Origin: Mesorhizobium sp. M4B.F.Ca.ET.058.02.1.1
GTDB lineage: Bacteria; Pseudomonadota; Alphaproteobacteria; Rhizobiales; Rhizobiaceae
Assembly (NCBI RefSeq): GCF_003952505.1
Contig: NZ_CP034450.1
Location: forward strand, 3,472,001-3,536,000
Direction: 5' to 3'
DNA length: 64,000 nt
Below the pieces are notes generated by a model, which ran no database searches, was not told where the DNA came from, and saw only the letters and a program-made list of their open reading frames with translations. Position numbers and translations under genes: made by a program. Shown one piece after another: positions 1-9,411 of this stretch (the stretch's first letter is position 1; the number at the start of each line of letters is the position of its first letter).

Positions 1-75
1 GCCTGGCGCAAGGAATTTTCAGATCCGCGGGGGCGGATGCCGGGGTCACAAACCTGGCCAAGGGGCTCGTCGGTG

Positions 76-124
76 CGGTGCGGGATACCGGTCCTGGCGT
101 CCCGCACCGACGAGGATTTTGCTT
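76..124 (+). terminator. Possible terminator hairpin ahead of the first gene
   Basis: Positions 76-85 pair with 100-109 (10 bp, G/C-rich) around a 14-nt loop. A short T-rich stretch follows at 116-124. It could end transcription of a gene outside the window. No coding region is recognised in 1-189. The weak T-run makes this tentative. Confidence 0.3.
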
Positions 125-189
125 TACCAATCTCCATCGCGCGATGTCTGCGGCGGTTTGTCGAAGCGCCGCCGAACCAGGGATAGACC

Positions 190-1077
190 GTGACCATTGA
201 AGACCGCATCCGCGCCCTGCCCTGCTGGACCGGCACGATCGACATTGAGCCGCTGCCGGGAGGACTGAGCAACGCCAACTATCTGGTCAAGGATGGGGCC
301 GGCCGGCATGTCGTGCGCTTCGGCCAGGATTTTCCGTTCCACCACGTCTTTCGCGAGCGCGAGGTGATGACCTCGCGCGCGGCGCATGCCGCGGGCTTCG
401 CGCCGGCGGTGCGCTACTCCGAGCCGGGCATCATGGTGACGCAGTATCTCGGTGCCAAGACCTATACGGGCGATGACGTGCGCGCCAATATCGGCCGCGT
501 CGCGGCACTGATGCGCGGCTTCCACCGCGAAATGCCTAGCCATATTTCCGGCGCCGGGTTCATGTTCTGGGTGTTCCACGTCATCCGCGACTATGCACGC
601 ACGCTGGAGGACGGCGGCAGCCGCAAACGCGACGAGTTGCCCCGCTACCTGGCGCTGGCAGACGAGCTGGAGCGGGCGCAGAAGTTGCTGCCGATCGTCT
701 TCGGCCACAACGATCTTTTGCCGGCCAATATTCTCGACGACGGCAGCCGTCTGTGGCTGATCGACTTCGAGTATGCCGGCTTCAACACGGCGATGTTCGA
801 CCTTGCGGGCGCCGCCTCGAATGCCGGGCTTAGCGACGACGAATCCTTCGCCCTGCTCACCGCCTATTTCATGAAGGAGCCGGACGACGCGATCCGCCGC
901 TCGCACGCCGCCATGCAGTGCGCCTCGCTGCTGCGCGAGGCGATGTGGAGCATGGTCTCCGAGCTCTATCTTGACGCGCCCGGCATCGACTACGTCGCCT
1001 ACACCGAGGAAAACCTGACGCGGCTGGCGACGGCGCTGGAAAGCTACCAAACGAAATACGGAAGGCTGACCCCATGA
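190..1077 (+). CDS. Choline/ethanolamine kinase-like phosphotransferase
   Basis: A 295-aa protein of the APH/choline kinase superfamily, predicted to phosphorylate a small hydroxylated or amino-alcohol substrate with ATP in the cytoplasm. The Brenner catalytic motif is clear: H173-N-D175 followed by N180, and the metal-binding D192 in a DFEY motif. The N-terminal half holds the nucleotide-binding segment with PGGLSNANY. The start is GTG. The stop overlaps the next gene's start by four bases (ATGA), so it is translationally coupled to a dimethylglycine/sarcosine dehydrogenase-like gene. A paralogue lies at 4269-5165. The substrate is unproven; choline or a methylamine-derived alcohol would fit the neighbour. 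Confidence 0.8.
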   Translation: MTIEDRIRALPCWTGTIDIEPLPGGLSNANYLVKDGAGRHVVRFGQDFPFHHVFREREVMTSRAAHAAGFAPAVRYSEPGIMVTQYLGAKTYTGDDVRANIGRVAALMRGFHREMPSHISGAGFMFWVFHVIRDYARTLEDGGSRKRDELPRYLALADELERAQKLLPIVFGHNDLLPANILDDGSRLWLIDFEYAGFNTAMFDLAGAASNAGLSDDESFALLTAYFMKEPDDAIRRSHAAMQCASLLREAMWSMVSELYLDAPGIDYVAYTEENLTRLATALESYQTKYGRLTP

Positions 1078-3515
1078 GCCTGCCCGGCCACGCCGGAATC
1101 GTCGTCATCGGCGGCGGCATCATCGGTTGCTCGACGGCCTATCATCTGGCGCGCGACCACAAAGCAGATGTCGTGCTCCTGGAGCAGGGCAAGCTGACCT
1201 CGGGCTCGACCTGGCACGCGGCCGGGCTGGTCGGCCAGTTGCGTTCGTCGGCCTCGATCACGCGCGTGCTGAAATACTCCGTCGAGCTCTACAAGGGGCT
1301 GGAGGCCGAGACCGGGCTCGCCACCGGCTGGAAGATGACCGGGTGCCTCAGGCTGGCCACCAATGCCGACCGCTGGACCGAGTTCAGGCGGCTGGCGACG
1401 ACGGCGAAAAGCTTCGGCATGGACATGCAATTGCTGTCGCCGGACGAGGTGAAAAAGATGTGGCCGCTGATGGAGACCGGCGACCTCGTCGGCGCCTCCT
1501 GGCTGCCGACCGACGGGCAGGCGAGTCCCTCCGACATCACCCAGTCGCTGGCCAAGGGCGCGCGCATACATGGCGCGAAACTGTTCGAGGAGGTGCGCGT
1601 CACCGGCTTCGCGATAAAGGACGGCCGCATCACCGCGGTGAAGACCGACAAGGGCGACATCGCCTGCGACAAGGTGGTGAACTGCGCCGGGCAGTGGGCC
1701 CGCCAGGTCGGCGCGATGGCCGGCATCAACGTGCCGCTGCAGCCGGTCAAGCACCAGTACATCATCACCGAAAAGATCGAGGGGCTGGCGACCGACGCGC
1801 CGACGATACGCGACCCCGACCGCCGCACCTATTTCAAGGAAGAGGTCGGCGGGCTGGTGATGGGCGGCTATGAGCCGAACCCGCAAGCTTGGACGACAGG
1901 CGACGTTCCCAATGACTGGGAATTCCGGCTGTTCGACGACGACTACGATCATTTCGAGCAGCATATGGCGCAGGCGATCGAGCGTGTGCCGGCATTGGCC
2001 CATGCCGGCGTCAAGCAGATGATCAATGGGCCGGAAAGCTTCACGCCGGACGGCAATTTCATCCTCGGCGCGGCACCCGAATGCGCCAACATGTTCGTCG
2101 GCGCCGGCTTCAACGCCTTCGGCATCGCGTCGGGCGGCGGCGCCGGCTGGGTGCTGGCGCAATGGGTGGTCGACGGCGAGGCGCCGCTCGACCTCTGGGT
2201 GGTCGACATCAGGCGCTTTTCCAACCTGCACCGCGATCGGCAATGGGTGCGCGACCGCACGCTGGAAGCCTACGGCAAGCACTACACGATCGGCTTTCCG
2301 CATGAGGAATATCTGTCGGGCCGGCCGCGCATCGTCTCGCCGCTCTATGAGCGGCTGAGGCAGCACCGCGCCGTGTTCGGCTCGAAGCTCGGCTGGGAGC
2401 GGCCGAACTGGTTCGCGCCCGACGCTGTGGAGCCGCAGGACATTTACTCCATGGGCCGGCAGAACTGGTTCCCGGCGGTCGGCGAGGAACATCGGCATGT
2501 GCGCGAGAAGGTTGGCATCTTCGACCAGTCGTCCTTCGCCAAATACGAGATGACCGGCGCGGATGCCCTGAAAGCGCTCGACTGGATCTGCGCAAACGAC
2601 GTCAACAAGCCGGTCGGCCGGCTGACCTATACGCAACTCCTCAACACGCGCGGCGGCATCGAGGCGGACCTGACCGTCTCTCGGCTCGGCGAGGACAGGT
2701 TCTACATCGTTACCGGCACCGGTTTTCGCACGCATGATCTGTCATGGATCGAGGACCATGTCGGCAAGGGGCTCGACGTGGCGCTGAAGGATGTCACTGA
2801 GGATTTCGGCACGCTGACACTGATGGGGCCGCGCGCCCGCGACGTGCTGTCGGCAGTGACCGACGCGGATGTCTCCAACGCCGCCTTCCCGTTCGGCCAT
2901 GCGCGCGAGATCACGATCGTCGGCCACACGGTCAAGGCGTTGCGCGTCACCTATGTCGGCGAGCTCGGCTGGGAACTGCATGTGCCGATCGCGGCGACCG
3001 GCGAGGTGTTCGACGCGCTGATGGCGGCAGGCGAGGCGCACGATATTCGCCCGATCGGCTACCGGGCGCTGGAATCGCTGCGGCTGGAGAAAGGCTACCG
3101 CGCCTGGGGTTCCGACATCACGCCCAACGACACGCCGCAGGAGGCTGGCCTCGGCTGGGCGGTGAAGCTTCGCAAGAACACCGACTTCGTCGGCCGAAGG
3201 GCACTAGAGAACGCCGCCGGCGAGGCGCTGAAGAAACGCTTTGCCGGCTTCACTGTCGACGACCCCGCGATCGTGCTGGTCGGACGCGAGACCATCCTGC
3301 GCAACGGCGAGCCGGTCGGTTACCTCACCAGCGGCGGCTATGGCTACACGCTGGGCAGGAACATCGGCTACGGCTATGTGCGCAACGCAGCCGGCGTGGG
3401 CGACGATTTTCTCGCCTCCGGCGACTATGAGCTGGTGGTGGCGATGGAGCGGACGCCGGCAAAGATCCATCTCGAGCCGCTGTACGATCCGGCCGGGGAA
3501 AAGATCAAAGCCTAG
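1074..3515 (+). CDS. FAD-dependent oxidoreductase fused to GcvT-type domains (dimethylglycine/sarcosine dehydrogenase-like)
   Basis: An 813-aa flavoenzyme. Residues 10-40 form the dinucleotide fold with GGGIIG (13-18). GSTWHAAG follows, with H48 at the position that carries covalent FAD in dimethylglycine and sarcosine dehydrogenases. The first ~400 residues are DAO-type, a linker of the FAO_M kind follows, and residues ~430-810 resemble the glycine-cleavage T protein (GCV_T and its C-terminal barrel), which passes the released one-carbon unit to tetrahydrofolate. The length matches this family. The start overlaps the kinase stop by four bases. The likely role is oxidative N-demethylation of a methylated glycine or related amine. 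The exact substrate cannot be told from sequence. Confidence 0.85.
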   Translation: MSLPGHAGIVVIGGGIIGCSTAYHLARDHKADVVLLEQGKLTSGSTWHAAGLVGQLRSSASITRVLKYSVELYKGLEAETGLATGWKMTGCLRLATNADRWTEFRRLATTAKSFGMDMQLLSPDEVKKMWPLMETGDLVGASWLPTDGQASPSDITQSLAKGARIHGAKLFEEVRVTGFAIKDGRITAVKTDKGDIACDKVVNCAGQWARQVGAMAGINVPLQPVKHQYIITEKIEGLATDAPTIRDPDRRTYFKEEVGGLVMGGYEPNPQAWTTGDVPNDWEFRLFDDDYDHFEQHMAQAIERVPALAHAGVKQMINGPESFTPDGNFILGAAPECANMFVGAGFNAFGIASGGGAGWVLAQWVVDGEAPLDLWVVDIRRFSNLHRDRQWVRDRTLEAYGKHYTIGFPHEEYLSGRPRIVSPLYERLRQHRAVFGSKLGWERPNWFAPDAVEPQDIYSMGRQNWFPAVGEEHRHVREKVGIFDQSSFAKYEMTGADALKALDWICANDVNKPVGRLTYTQLLNTRGGIEADLTVSRLGEDRFYIVTGTGFRTHDLSWIEDHVGKGLDVALKDVTEDFGTLTLMGPRARDVLSAVTDADVSNAAFPFGHAREITIVGHTVKALRVTYVGELGWELHVPIAATGEVFDALMAAGEAHDIRPIGYRALESLRLEKGYRAWGSDITPNDTPQEAGLGWAVKLRKNTDFVGRRALENAAGEALKKRFAGFTVDDPAIVLVGRETILRNGEPVGYLTSGGYGYTLGRNIGYGYVRNAAGVGDDFLASGDYELVVAMERTPAKIHLEPLYDPAGEKIKA

Positions 3516-3519
3516 GGCC

Positions 3520-4152
3520 TCAGATCACGCGCAGGACTAGGCCGCGGCTGGGCACGGTGTCGGCCTCGCCGGGCATTGAGACATAGGGCGCGGTCTCTTC
3601 GACGCAGCCGACCGTGCGCCCTGCCTCGAGCGCGGCGACGCGCTTAGCAAAGCCGGCCTCCCACAGCGTGTTCTTGACCGTCAGCACGATCACCCCGCCC
3701 GGCCGGCAGATGCGGATCAACTCGTCCAGACCCTCGGCGCCGACATGGCCTGAAGTGAAGACGCCTGCCGAGACGATGCCGGCATAGGCGTTGTCCGCGA
3801 AGGGCAATGGCCCACCCATCGCCAGGCAGTGAAGCGCCGTGTAGACGCCTTTGGCGGCAGCCCTGTCCAGCATACCTTGCGAAATATCAAGCGCCTCGAC
3901 CTCGGGGTAGCCAGTGATGGCAAGCCATTCGCCGATCAGGCCGGTGCCGGCCCCGGCATCGAGCAGCGGCGCGGCGCCGCGCGGCAGATGGCGGGCGATC
4001 AGCGCCAGGCAGATCGTCGGATGGCGATAACCGGCCGCCGACATGTCGGCGTCGTAGGTCTCGGACCAGCGGTCGTAAAGTGCTGCCACCTCTTCCGGCC
4101 GCTTCGCCGCGTAGGCCGCGGTGAGCGGTCCAAGATGCTTGCTGTCTGCCAT
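3520..4152 (-). CDS. Class I SAM-dependent methyltransferase
   Basis: About 210 aa. The SAM-binding motif I is LLDAGAGTG near residue 60, followed by an acidic residue in VEALDIS at the end of strand 2, and then GGVIVLTVKN in the later part of the fold. The reading frame continues upstream to 4290, but the start at 4152 (MADSKHLGPL) fits the family and has a purine-rich AGAAAG just before it. The longer version would overlap the divergent kinase gene. It lies antisense between the flavoenzyme and the second kinase. The substrate is unknown. Confidence 0.75.
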   Translation of the reverse strand: MADSKHLGPLTAAYAAKRPEEVAALYDRWSETYDADMSAAGYRHPTICLALIARHLPRGAAPLLDAGAGTGLIGEWLAITGYPEVEALDISQGMLDRAAAKGVYTALHCLAMGGPLPFADNAYAGIVSAGVFTSGHVGAEGLDELIRICRPGGVIVLTVKNTLWEAGFAKRVAALEAGRTVGCVEETAPYVSMPGEADTVPSRGLVLRVI

Positions 4153-4268
4153 CTTTCTGTTGCCGCCGCCTGATCGAGTCGACTCTGATCGGATGATAGC
4201 CAAATGGCGAAAATTGTGGAACCGTTCCTCCATAAACAAGGTGTGAAGGTAAACACGGGGGCATAGTG

Positions 4269-5165
4269 ATGGACGAGGCACGCGCGGCATTGGCCGCGAT
4301 TCCGGTGCTGGCGGGCTACCAGGGACCGCTGGAGCGGCTCGGCGGCCTGACCAATCTCGTCTACAGGGCCGGCGATCTTTGCCTGCGCATCCCCGGCAAG
4401 GGCACCGAGGAGTATATCAACCGTGCCAATGAGGCGGTGGCGGCGCGCGAGGCGGCCAAGGCCGGCGTCAGCCCCGAGGTGCTGCATGCCGACGCCGGAA
4501 CTGGTGTGCTGGTGACCCGTTATGTCGCCGGCGCCGAGACGATGTCGCCGGAGAAGTTCAAGACCAGGCCCGGCAGCCCGGCACGCGCGGGGGAAGCCTT
4601 CCGCAAGCTGCACTCATCCGGCGCGATGTTTCCCTTCCGCTTCGAGCTGTTTGCGATGATCGACGACTATCTCAAGGTGCTGTCGACCAAGGATGTCGCG
4701 CTGCCCGAAGGCTATCACGACGTGGTGCGGGAGGCCGACAGCGTGCGGGCGGCACTTGCAACCCACCCCATTCCCATTGTCGCCTGCCACTGCGATCCGC
4801 TGTGCGAGAATTTTCTCGATACGGGCGACCGGATGTGGATCGTCGACTGGGAATATTCGGGCATGAACGATCCGCACTGGGACCTCGGCGATCTCTCCGT
4901 CGAAGGCAAGTTCGACGCCGCGCAGGACGAGGAATTGATGCTCGCCTATTTCGGCCGCGCGCCGAAGCCCGCCGAGCGCGGCCGCGTCGTCATCTACAAG
5001 GCCATGTGCGACCTTCTCTGGACGCTGTGGGGGTTGATCCAGCTCGCCAACAACAATCCGGTCGACGATTTCCGCGCCTATGCCGACGGCCGCTTCGTCC
5101 GCTGCAAGGCGTTGATGGAGACGGCGGAGTTCTCGCTGCACCTTGCGGCGATACGCAAGGGTTAG
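4269..5165 (+). CDS. Second choline/aminoglycoside-kinase-like phosphotransferase
   Basis: A 298-aa paralogue of the kinase at 190-1077. The catalytic motif is H174-C-D176 with N181, and the metal aspartate is D193 in DWEYSGMND. PLERLGGLTNLVYRAG at the N-terminus is the nucleotide-binding edge. A Cys replaces the Asn of the usual HND motif, a substitution common in choline kinase-like branches. GTG at 4266 directly before ATG 4269 is an alternative start. It is divergent from the methyltransferase. Two related kinases flanking a demethylating flavoenzyme suggest a shared substrate class. Confidence 0.75.
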   Translation: MDEARAALAAIPVLAGYQGPLERLGGLTNLVYRAGDLCLRIPGKGTEEYINRANEAVAAREAAKAGVSPEVLHADAGTGVLVTRYVAGAETMSPEKFKTRPGSPARAGEAFRKLHSSGAMFPFRFELFAMIDDYLKVLSTKDVALPEGYHDVVREADSVRAALATHPIPIVACHCDPLCENFLDTGDRMWIVDWEYSGMNDPHWDLGDLSVEGKFDAAQDEELMLAYFGRAPKPAERGRVVIYKAMCDLLWTLWGLIQLANNNPVDDFRAYADGRFVRCKALMETAEFSLHLAAIRKG

Positions 5166-5183
5166 CCGCCAGAACTGCGAGCC

Positions 5184-6107
5184 CTAGTTCACGCCCTTCG
5201 GCACGTTCTCCGGGGGAACCACCGTCTCCACCACCTTCTGGCGATGGAAGATGAAGATGCCGGCAAGCACAACAATCGCCGAACCGACCAGGATGCGGGG
5301 GCTCGGCACGTCGCCGAAGAAGGCCAGCCCGAAGACGATCGCCCACAGAAGCAGGCTGTAATGCAGCGGCGCCAGCGTCGAGGCCGGCGCCAGCTTCAGC
5401 GCCCTGGTGATCATCAGGTGCGCGGAGCAGGAGACGACGCCGAGCAGCAGCAGGGCGCCGAGATCGAGCGCGGACGGTGTGCGCCAGGCGCCGATGGTCA
5501 AGACCCCACCGACCAGCAGCGTGCCGATCGTCTGCCAGGTGACGAGCGTGGTGTCGCTGGTGCCGCGCAGGCGACGGTTGAGGATGATGGCGAAGGCGAA
5601 AGCGATGCTGCCGATCAGTGCATAGGCCGACGACAGCGAGAAGGCGGCCGAGGAAGGTTTCAGGATGACCAGCACGCCACAGAAGCCGACCACGATCGCC
5701 AGCCAGCGGCGCCAGCCGATCTTCTCGCCGAGCAGCAGATGCGACAGCGCGGCGACGTAGATCGGTCCGGCCATGTAGAAGCTCATCACGTCGGCGAGCG
5801 GCAGGTAGACGACGGCGGCATAGAACAGCCCGGTGTCGAGCGTGGTGGCGACAACGCGCAGAAGCTGCAAGACCGGCCGCTCCATATCGAACAGCTTGCC
5901 GGGCCCTTGGCTGACGATCATCGGGCCAAGCACGATGAAAGCGCCGATCGAGCGGACCAGCACCACCTGGCCGACGGAGAAGGAAGCGACCAGCCATTTG
6001 CCCATCGCATCGTTCAGCGCGAACATGAAATCGCCAGCCAGCATCAAGAGGATGCCGGCGAGGAGAACGTTCCTGATCGTGAGGTTGCGGGCGAGCGATG
6101 GAGCCAT
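5184..6107 (-). CDS. EamA/DMT-superfamily inner-membrane transporter
   Basis: A 307-aa protein with about ten hydrophobic segments in two EamA repeats, the first starting at NVLLAGILLMLAGDFMFALND and the second after the central loop near residue 150. Such proteins export metabolites, amino acids or drugs. The start at 6107 has an AGGGAG ribosome binding site. It is convergent with the kinase gene (18 bp apart). The substrate is unknown. Confidence 0.85.
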   Translation of the reverse strand: MAPSLARNLTIRNVLLAGILLMLAGDFMFALNDAMGKWLVASFSVGQVVLVRSIGAFIVLGPMIVSQGPGKLFDMERPVLQLLRVVATTLDTGLFYAAVVYLPLADVMSFYMAGPIYVAALSHLLLGEKIGWRRWLAIVVGFCGVLVILKPSSAAFSLSSAYALIGSIAFAFAIILNRRLRGTSDTTLVTWQTIGTLLVGGVLTIGAWRTPSALDLGALLLLGVVSCSAHLMITRALKLAPASTLAPLHYSLLLWAIVFGLAFFGDVPSPRILVGSAIVVLAGIFIFHRQKVVETVVPPENVPKGVN

Positions 6108-6189
6108 ACCGGCTCCCTAGACGCAAGCAGCCGGTTTGACGAGCGGAATTCGGGCAATCGGTAAGACCAGCGCCGGGAATCGGCTGGCG

Positions 6190-7470
6190 CTACGCCGATG
6201 TGTGCCGCCGGTTCACCTGTGACGGCCGGCCGGCAATCGACAGGCGCGTCTCCTGTTTGGTCCGTTCCGCCACCACCTTGCCCCGTGCGATAACGCAGAG
6301 GCGATCGGGGCGCAGGCGCACGGCCTCGATCGGATTGCCGGCGTCGAGTACCACGAGGCTCGCCCGCTTGCCGACGGCAAGCCCGAGGTGGTCGAGGCCC
6401 ATGATGGCGGCATTGACGTTGGTGACCATGTCGAAACAGCGCGCCATGTCGGCAGGGCTCGACATCTGGGCGACATGCAGGCCCATGAAGGCGACGTCGA
6501 GCATGTCGGCGGTGCCCAGCGAATACCAGGGGTCGAGCACGCAATCCTGGCCCCAGCCGACGCGGATGCCAAGCGCCAGCATCTCCTTCACCCGGGTCAG
6601 GCCGCGTCGCTTGGGGAACGTGTCGTGGCGGCCCTGCAGCATGATGTTGATCAGCGGATTGGGGATCGCCGACACGCCGGCCTCGGCGATCAGCGGCAAC
6701 AGCTTGGAGACGTAGTAGTTGTCCATCGAATGCATGGAGGTGAGGTGCGAACCGGCCACCCTGCCCTGCAGGCCGAGCCGCTCGGTCTCATAGGCAAGCT
6801 GTTCGATGTGGCGCGACAGCGGATCGTCGGTCTCGTCGCAGTGCAGGTCGACCATCAGACCGCGTTTGGCGGCGATTTCGCAGAGCTCGGTTACTGAGCG
6901 CGTGCCGTCGGCCATGGTGCGCTCGAAATGCGGGATGCCGCCGACAATGTCGACGCCGAGATCGAGCGCGCGGATGGTGTTTTCACGAGCCGTCGGCGAC
7001 CGGTAAAGCCCGTCCTGCGGGAAGGCGACGAGTTGCAGGTCGATATAGGGCGCCACCGTCTTCCTGACGTCGAGGAGCGCTTCGACCGCGAGCAGCCGGT
7101 CGTCACAGACATCGACATGGGTGCGGATGGCAAGCAGCCCCATCGACACCGCCCAGTCGCAATAGGCGAGCGCCCGTTCCCGCACCGCCTCATGCGTCAA
7201 CAGCGGCTTCAGCTCGCCCCACAGCGCGATGCCTTCGAGCAGCGTGCCCGACGCGTTGATGCGCGGAATGCCGTAGGAGAGCGTGGCGTCCATGTGGAAA
7301 TGCGGGTCGACGAAGGGCGGCGAAACCAGATTGCCACGCGCGTCGATCACGTCCCCTGCCTTGGCGGCGAGTTCGGGCTCGATCGCCGCTATCGTCTCGC
7401 CGGCGATGCCGATGTCGGCAACCCTGCCATCAGGCAGCGTGCCGCCGCGCACGATGAGGTCGAAATCCAT
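6190..7470 (-). CDS. codA: Cytosine deaminase (amidohydrolase family)
   Basis: A 426-aa metal-dependent hydrolase predicted to deaminate cytosine to uracil. Metal ligands are visible: H57 and H59 in FVDPHFHMD, H210 with the catalytic E213 in DLHCDETDD, H242 in SHLTSMHSMD, and D309 in GWGQDC followed by VLDPWYSLGTADML, which closely resembles the E. coli CodA signature. The frame opens at 7545, but ATG 7470 (MDFDLIVRGG) has an AGGGG about 10 nt upstream; ATG 7479 is the alternative. Related triazine amidohydrolases share the fold, so substrate assignment is less certain than family. Confidence 0.78.
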   Translation of the reverse strand: MDFDLIVRGGTLPDGRVADIGIAGETIAAIEPELAAKAGDVIDARGNLVSPPFVDPHFHMDATLSYGIPRINASGTLLEGIALWGELKPLLTHEAVRERALAYCDWAVSMGLLAIRTHVDVCDDRLLAVEALLDVRKTVAPYIDLQLVAFPQDGLYRSPTARENTIRALDLGVDIVGGIPHFERTMADGTRSVTELCEIAAKRGLMVDLHCDETDDPLSRHIEQLAYETERLGLQGRVAGSHLTSMHSMDNYYVSKLLPLIAEAGVSAIPNPLINIMLQGRHDTFPKRRGLTRVKEMLALGIRVGWGQDCVLDPWYSLGTADMLDVAFMGLHVAQMSSPADMARCFDMVTNVNAAIMGLDHLGLAVGKRASLVVLDAGNPIEAVRLRPDRLCVIARGKVVAERTKQETRLSIAGRPSQVNRRHTSA

Positions 7471-7599
7471 CTGCGTCATCCCCTGAAGAATCAGCTTGCC
7501 GTCGTGGCGCAAAAGACACCCTGCCACGGTCGTTTCGTTCCGCAAGTGCGAAAGGTTCCATCCGGCGGCAACTCGCTCTATAAGCCGCCTCTCGCCCTC

Positions 7600-9399
7600 G
7601 TGGCGAATCCGAAATTCGTTTCAGCCAGGCATGGGATCGGCCGATTGTTTCGCATCTTCCGCTCGACGGAAAACCAGCGCCTAATCGCGAGGCTGGTGAG
7701 GGAATCCTTCCACGAGCACAAATTCGGCTATGGCGCCGCCATACTGTCGATGCTGGTGGTTGCCGCCACGACCGGCGCCAGCGCCTGGATCCTGAAAGAG
7801 ATCACCAATGAATTCGTGATCTATAAGAGGCTCGACCGCGTCAATCTGATCGCGGTCGGGGTCGCGGTGATCTTCCTTCTCAAGGGCGTCGCCAATTTCG
7901 TCCAGGCCTATTTCATGAGCCGCGTCGGCAACGCCATTATCGCCGACCGTCAGCGCAAGATCTATGACCGCATCCTGGCGCAAGGCATAGAATTCTACCA
8001 TGCGACCTCGTCGTCCGATCTGATCACCCGCATGACCAACAATGCGCAGGCCGCGCGCAGCGTGCTCGACCTCGTCGTCACGTCTTATGTGCGGGACCTG
8101 GTGACGCTGATCGTGCTGGTATTGGTCATGATCTGGCAGCAGCCGGCGCTGTCCCTGATCTGCTTCGTCATCGGGCCCGTGGCCATCTATGGCGTCAACC
8201 GGATCCTGAAGCGCGTCCGCCAGATTGCCAAGATGGAATTCCGCTCGCTCGGCCAGATCGTGCATGTGATGCAGGAGACGGCCGTCGGCGTGCGTGTCGT
8301 GAAGTCCTTCAATCTCGAGGGCGCGATGCGCAAGCGCATGTACACGGCGGTTTCCGATGTCGAGAACCGCGCCAACAACATAGCCACGCTGGAAGCCGCC
8401 ACCAGTCCGGTGATGGAAACGCTCGCCGGACTGGCGATCGCCGGCGCGGTCTTTGTGAGCGGTTTCCTGGTTTTGCAGGGCGGCCAGATGCCGGGCAACA
8501 TCATGGCCTTCATCGGGGCACTGCTGCTCGCCTATGAGCCGGCGAAGCGCCTGGCGCGCGTGCGCATTTCGCTGGAGACCGGCATCGTCGGCGTGCGCAT
8601 GATGTTCCAGCTCGCCGACCGGCCGCTGACCCTGGCCGAAAAGCCCGACGCGAGGCCGCTACGGGTTGGGCCCGGCGAAATCCGCTTCGAGGATGTCAGC
8701 TTCGCCTACCCGGAAAGCCAGCCAGTCTTCGAGGGCTTCAACCTCACGCTCGCGGCGGGCAGGATGACGGCGCTGGTCGGCCCTTCAGGCAGCGGCAAGT
8801 CGACGATCCTCAACCTGATCATGCGCATGTACGACCCGCAGGACGGCAAGGTGCTGTTCGACGGCCAGGACATCTCCCATGCGACGCTCGCCTCGCTCAG
8901 GGGAAAGATCGCCTATGTCAGCCAGGACACTTTCCTATTTGCCGGCACCGTCATGCACAACATCCGCCTCGGCCGGGAGGACGCGACCGACGCGGAGGTG
9001 ATGGCCGCCGCCAAGGCGGCCAACGCGCATGACTTCATCACCGCCATGGCCAAGGGCTACGAGACGGAGGTGGGCGAGAACGGCTCGCTGCTGTCCGGCG
9101 GCCAGCGCCAGCGGATCTCGATCGCGCGCGCCATGCTGCGCGACGCCGAGATCCTGCTGCTCGACGAGGCGACCAGCGCGCTCGACGCCGAGTCGGAGGC
9201 GCTGTTCCGCGACGCGCTGCAGCAGCTCACTGTCGGGCGCACGACGATCGTCATCGCTCACCGTCTGTCAACGGTGCACCAGGCCGACACGATCGTGGTG
9301 CTGGAGGGCGGCAAGGTGGTGGAAAGCGGCCCGCACAAGGTCCTGCTCAAGCAGGGCGGGGTGTATCAGAAACTTTATGAGTATCAGCTGATGCCATAA
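7600..9399 (+). CDS. ABC transporter, fused permease/ATPase (MsbA/lipid exporter type)
   Basis: About 599 aa: an N-terminal membrane domain of about six helices (residues ~40-320), then one ATPase domain. Walker A GPSGSGKST is at 394-402, the Q-loop is YVSQDTF, the signature LSGGQ is at 498-502, Walker B ends in D522-E523, and the switch histidine is in IAHRLSTV. This layout is typical of homodimeric exporters of lipids or drugs. The start is uncertain: the reading frame has no nearby ATG, GTG 7600 and TTG 7645 are in frame, and ATG 7631 is out of frame. It is divergent from codA. Confidence 0.85.
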   Translation: MANPKFVSARHGIGRLFRIFRSTENQRLIARLVRESFHEHKFGYGAAILSMLVVAATTGASAWILKEITNEFVIYKRLDRVNLIAVGVAVIFLLKGVANFVQAYFMSRVGNAIIADRQRKIYDRILAQGIEFYHATSSSDLITRMTNNAQAARSVLDLVVTSYVRDLVTLIVLVLVMIWQQPALSLICFVIGPVAIYGVNRILKRVRQIAKMEFRSLGQIVHVMQETAVGVRVVKSFNLEGAMRKRMYTAVSDVENRANNIATLEAATSPVMETLAGLAIAGAVFVSGFLVLQGGQMPGNIMAFIGALLLAYEPAKRLARVRISLETGIVGVRMMFQLADRPLTLAEKPDARPLRVGPGEIRFEDVSFAYPESQPVFEGFNLTLAAGRMTALVGPSGSGKSTILNLIMRMYDPQDGKVLFDGQDISHATLASLRGKIAYVSQDTFLFAGTVMHNIRLGREDATDAEVMAAAKAANAHDFITAMAKGYETEVGENGSLLSGGQRQRISIARAMLRDAEILLLDEATSALDAESEALFRDALQQLTVGRTTIVIAHRLSTVHQADTIVVLEGGKVVESGPHKVLLKQGGVYQKLYEYQLMP

Positions 9400-9411
9400 C
9401 GGAGTGCGATT

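Noticed and set aside
6928..7599. N-terminal extension of the ABC exporter frame
   Set aside because: It lies antisense over the codA gene and its translation is shadow-like; the exporter similarity starts after about 7640.
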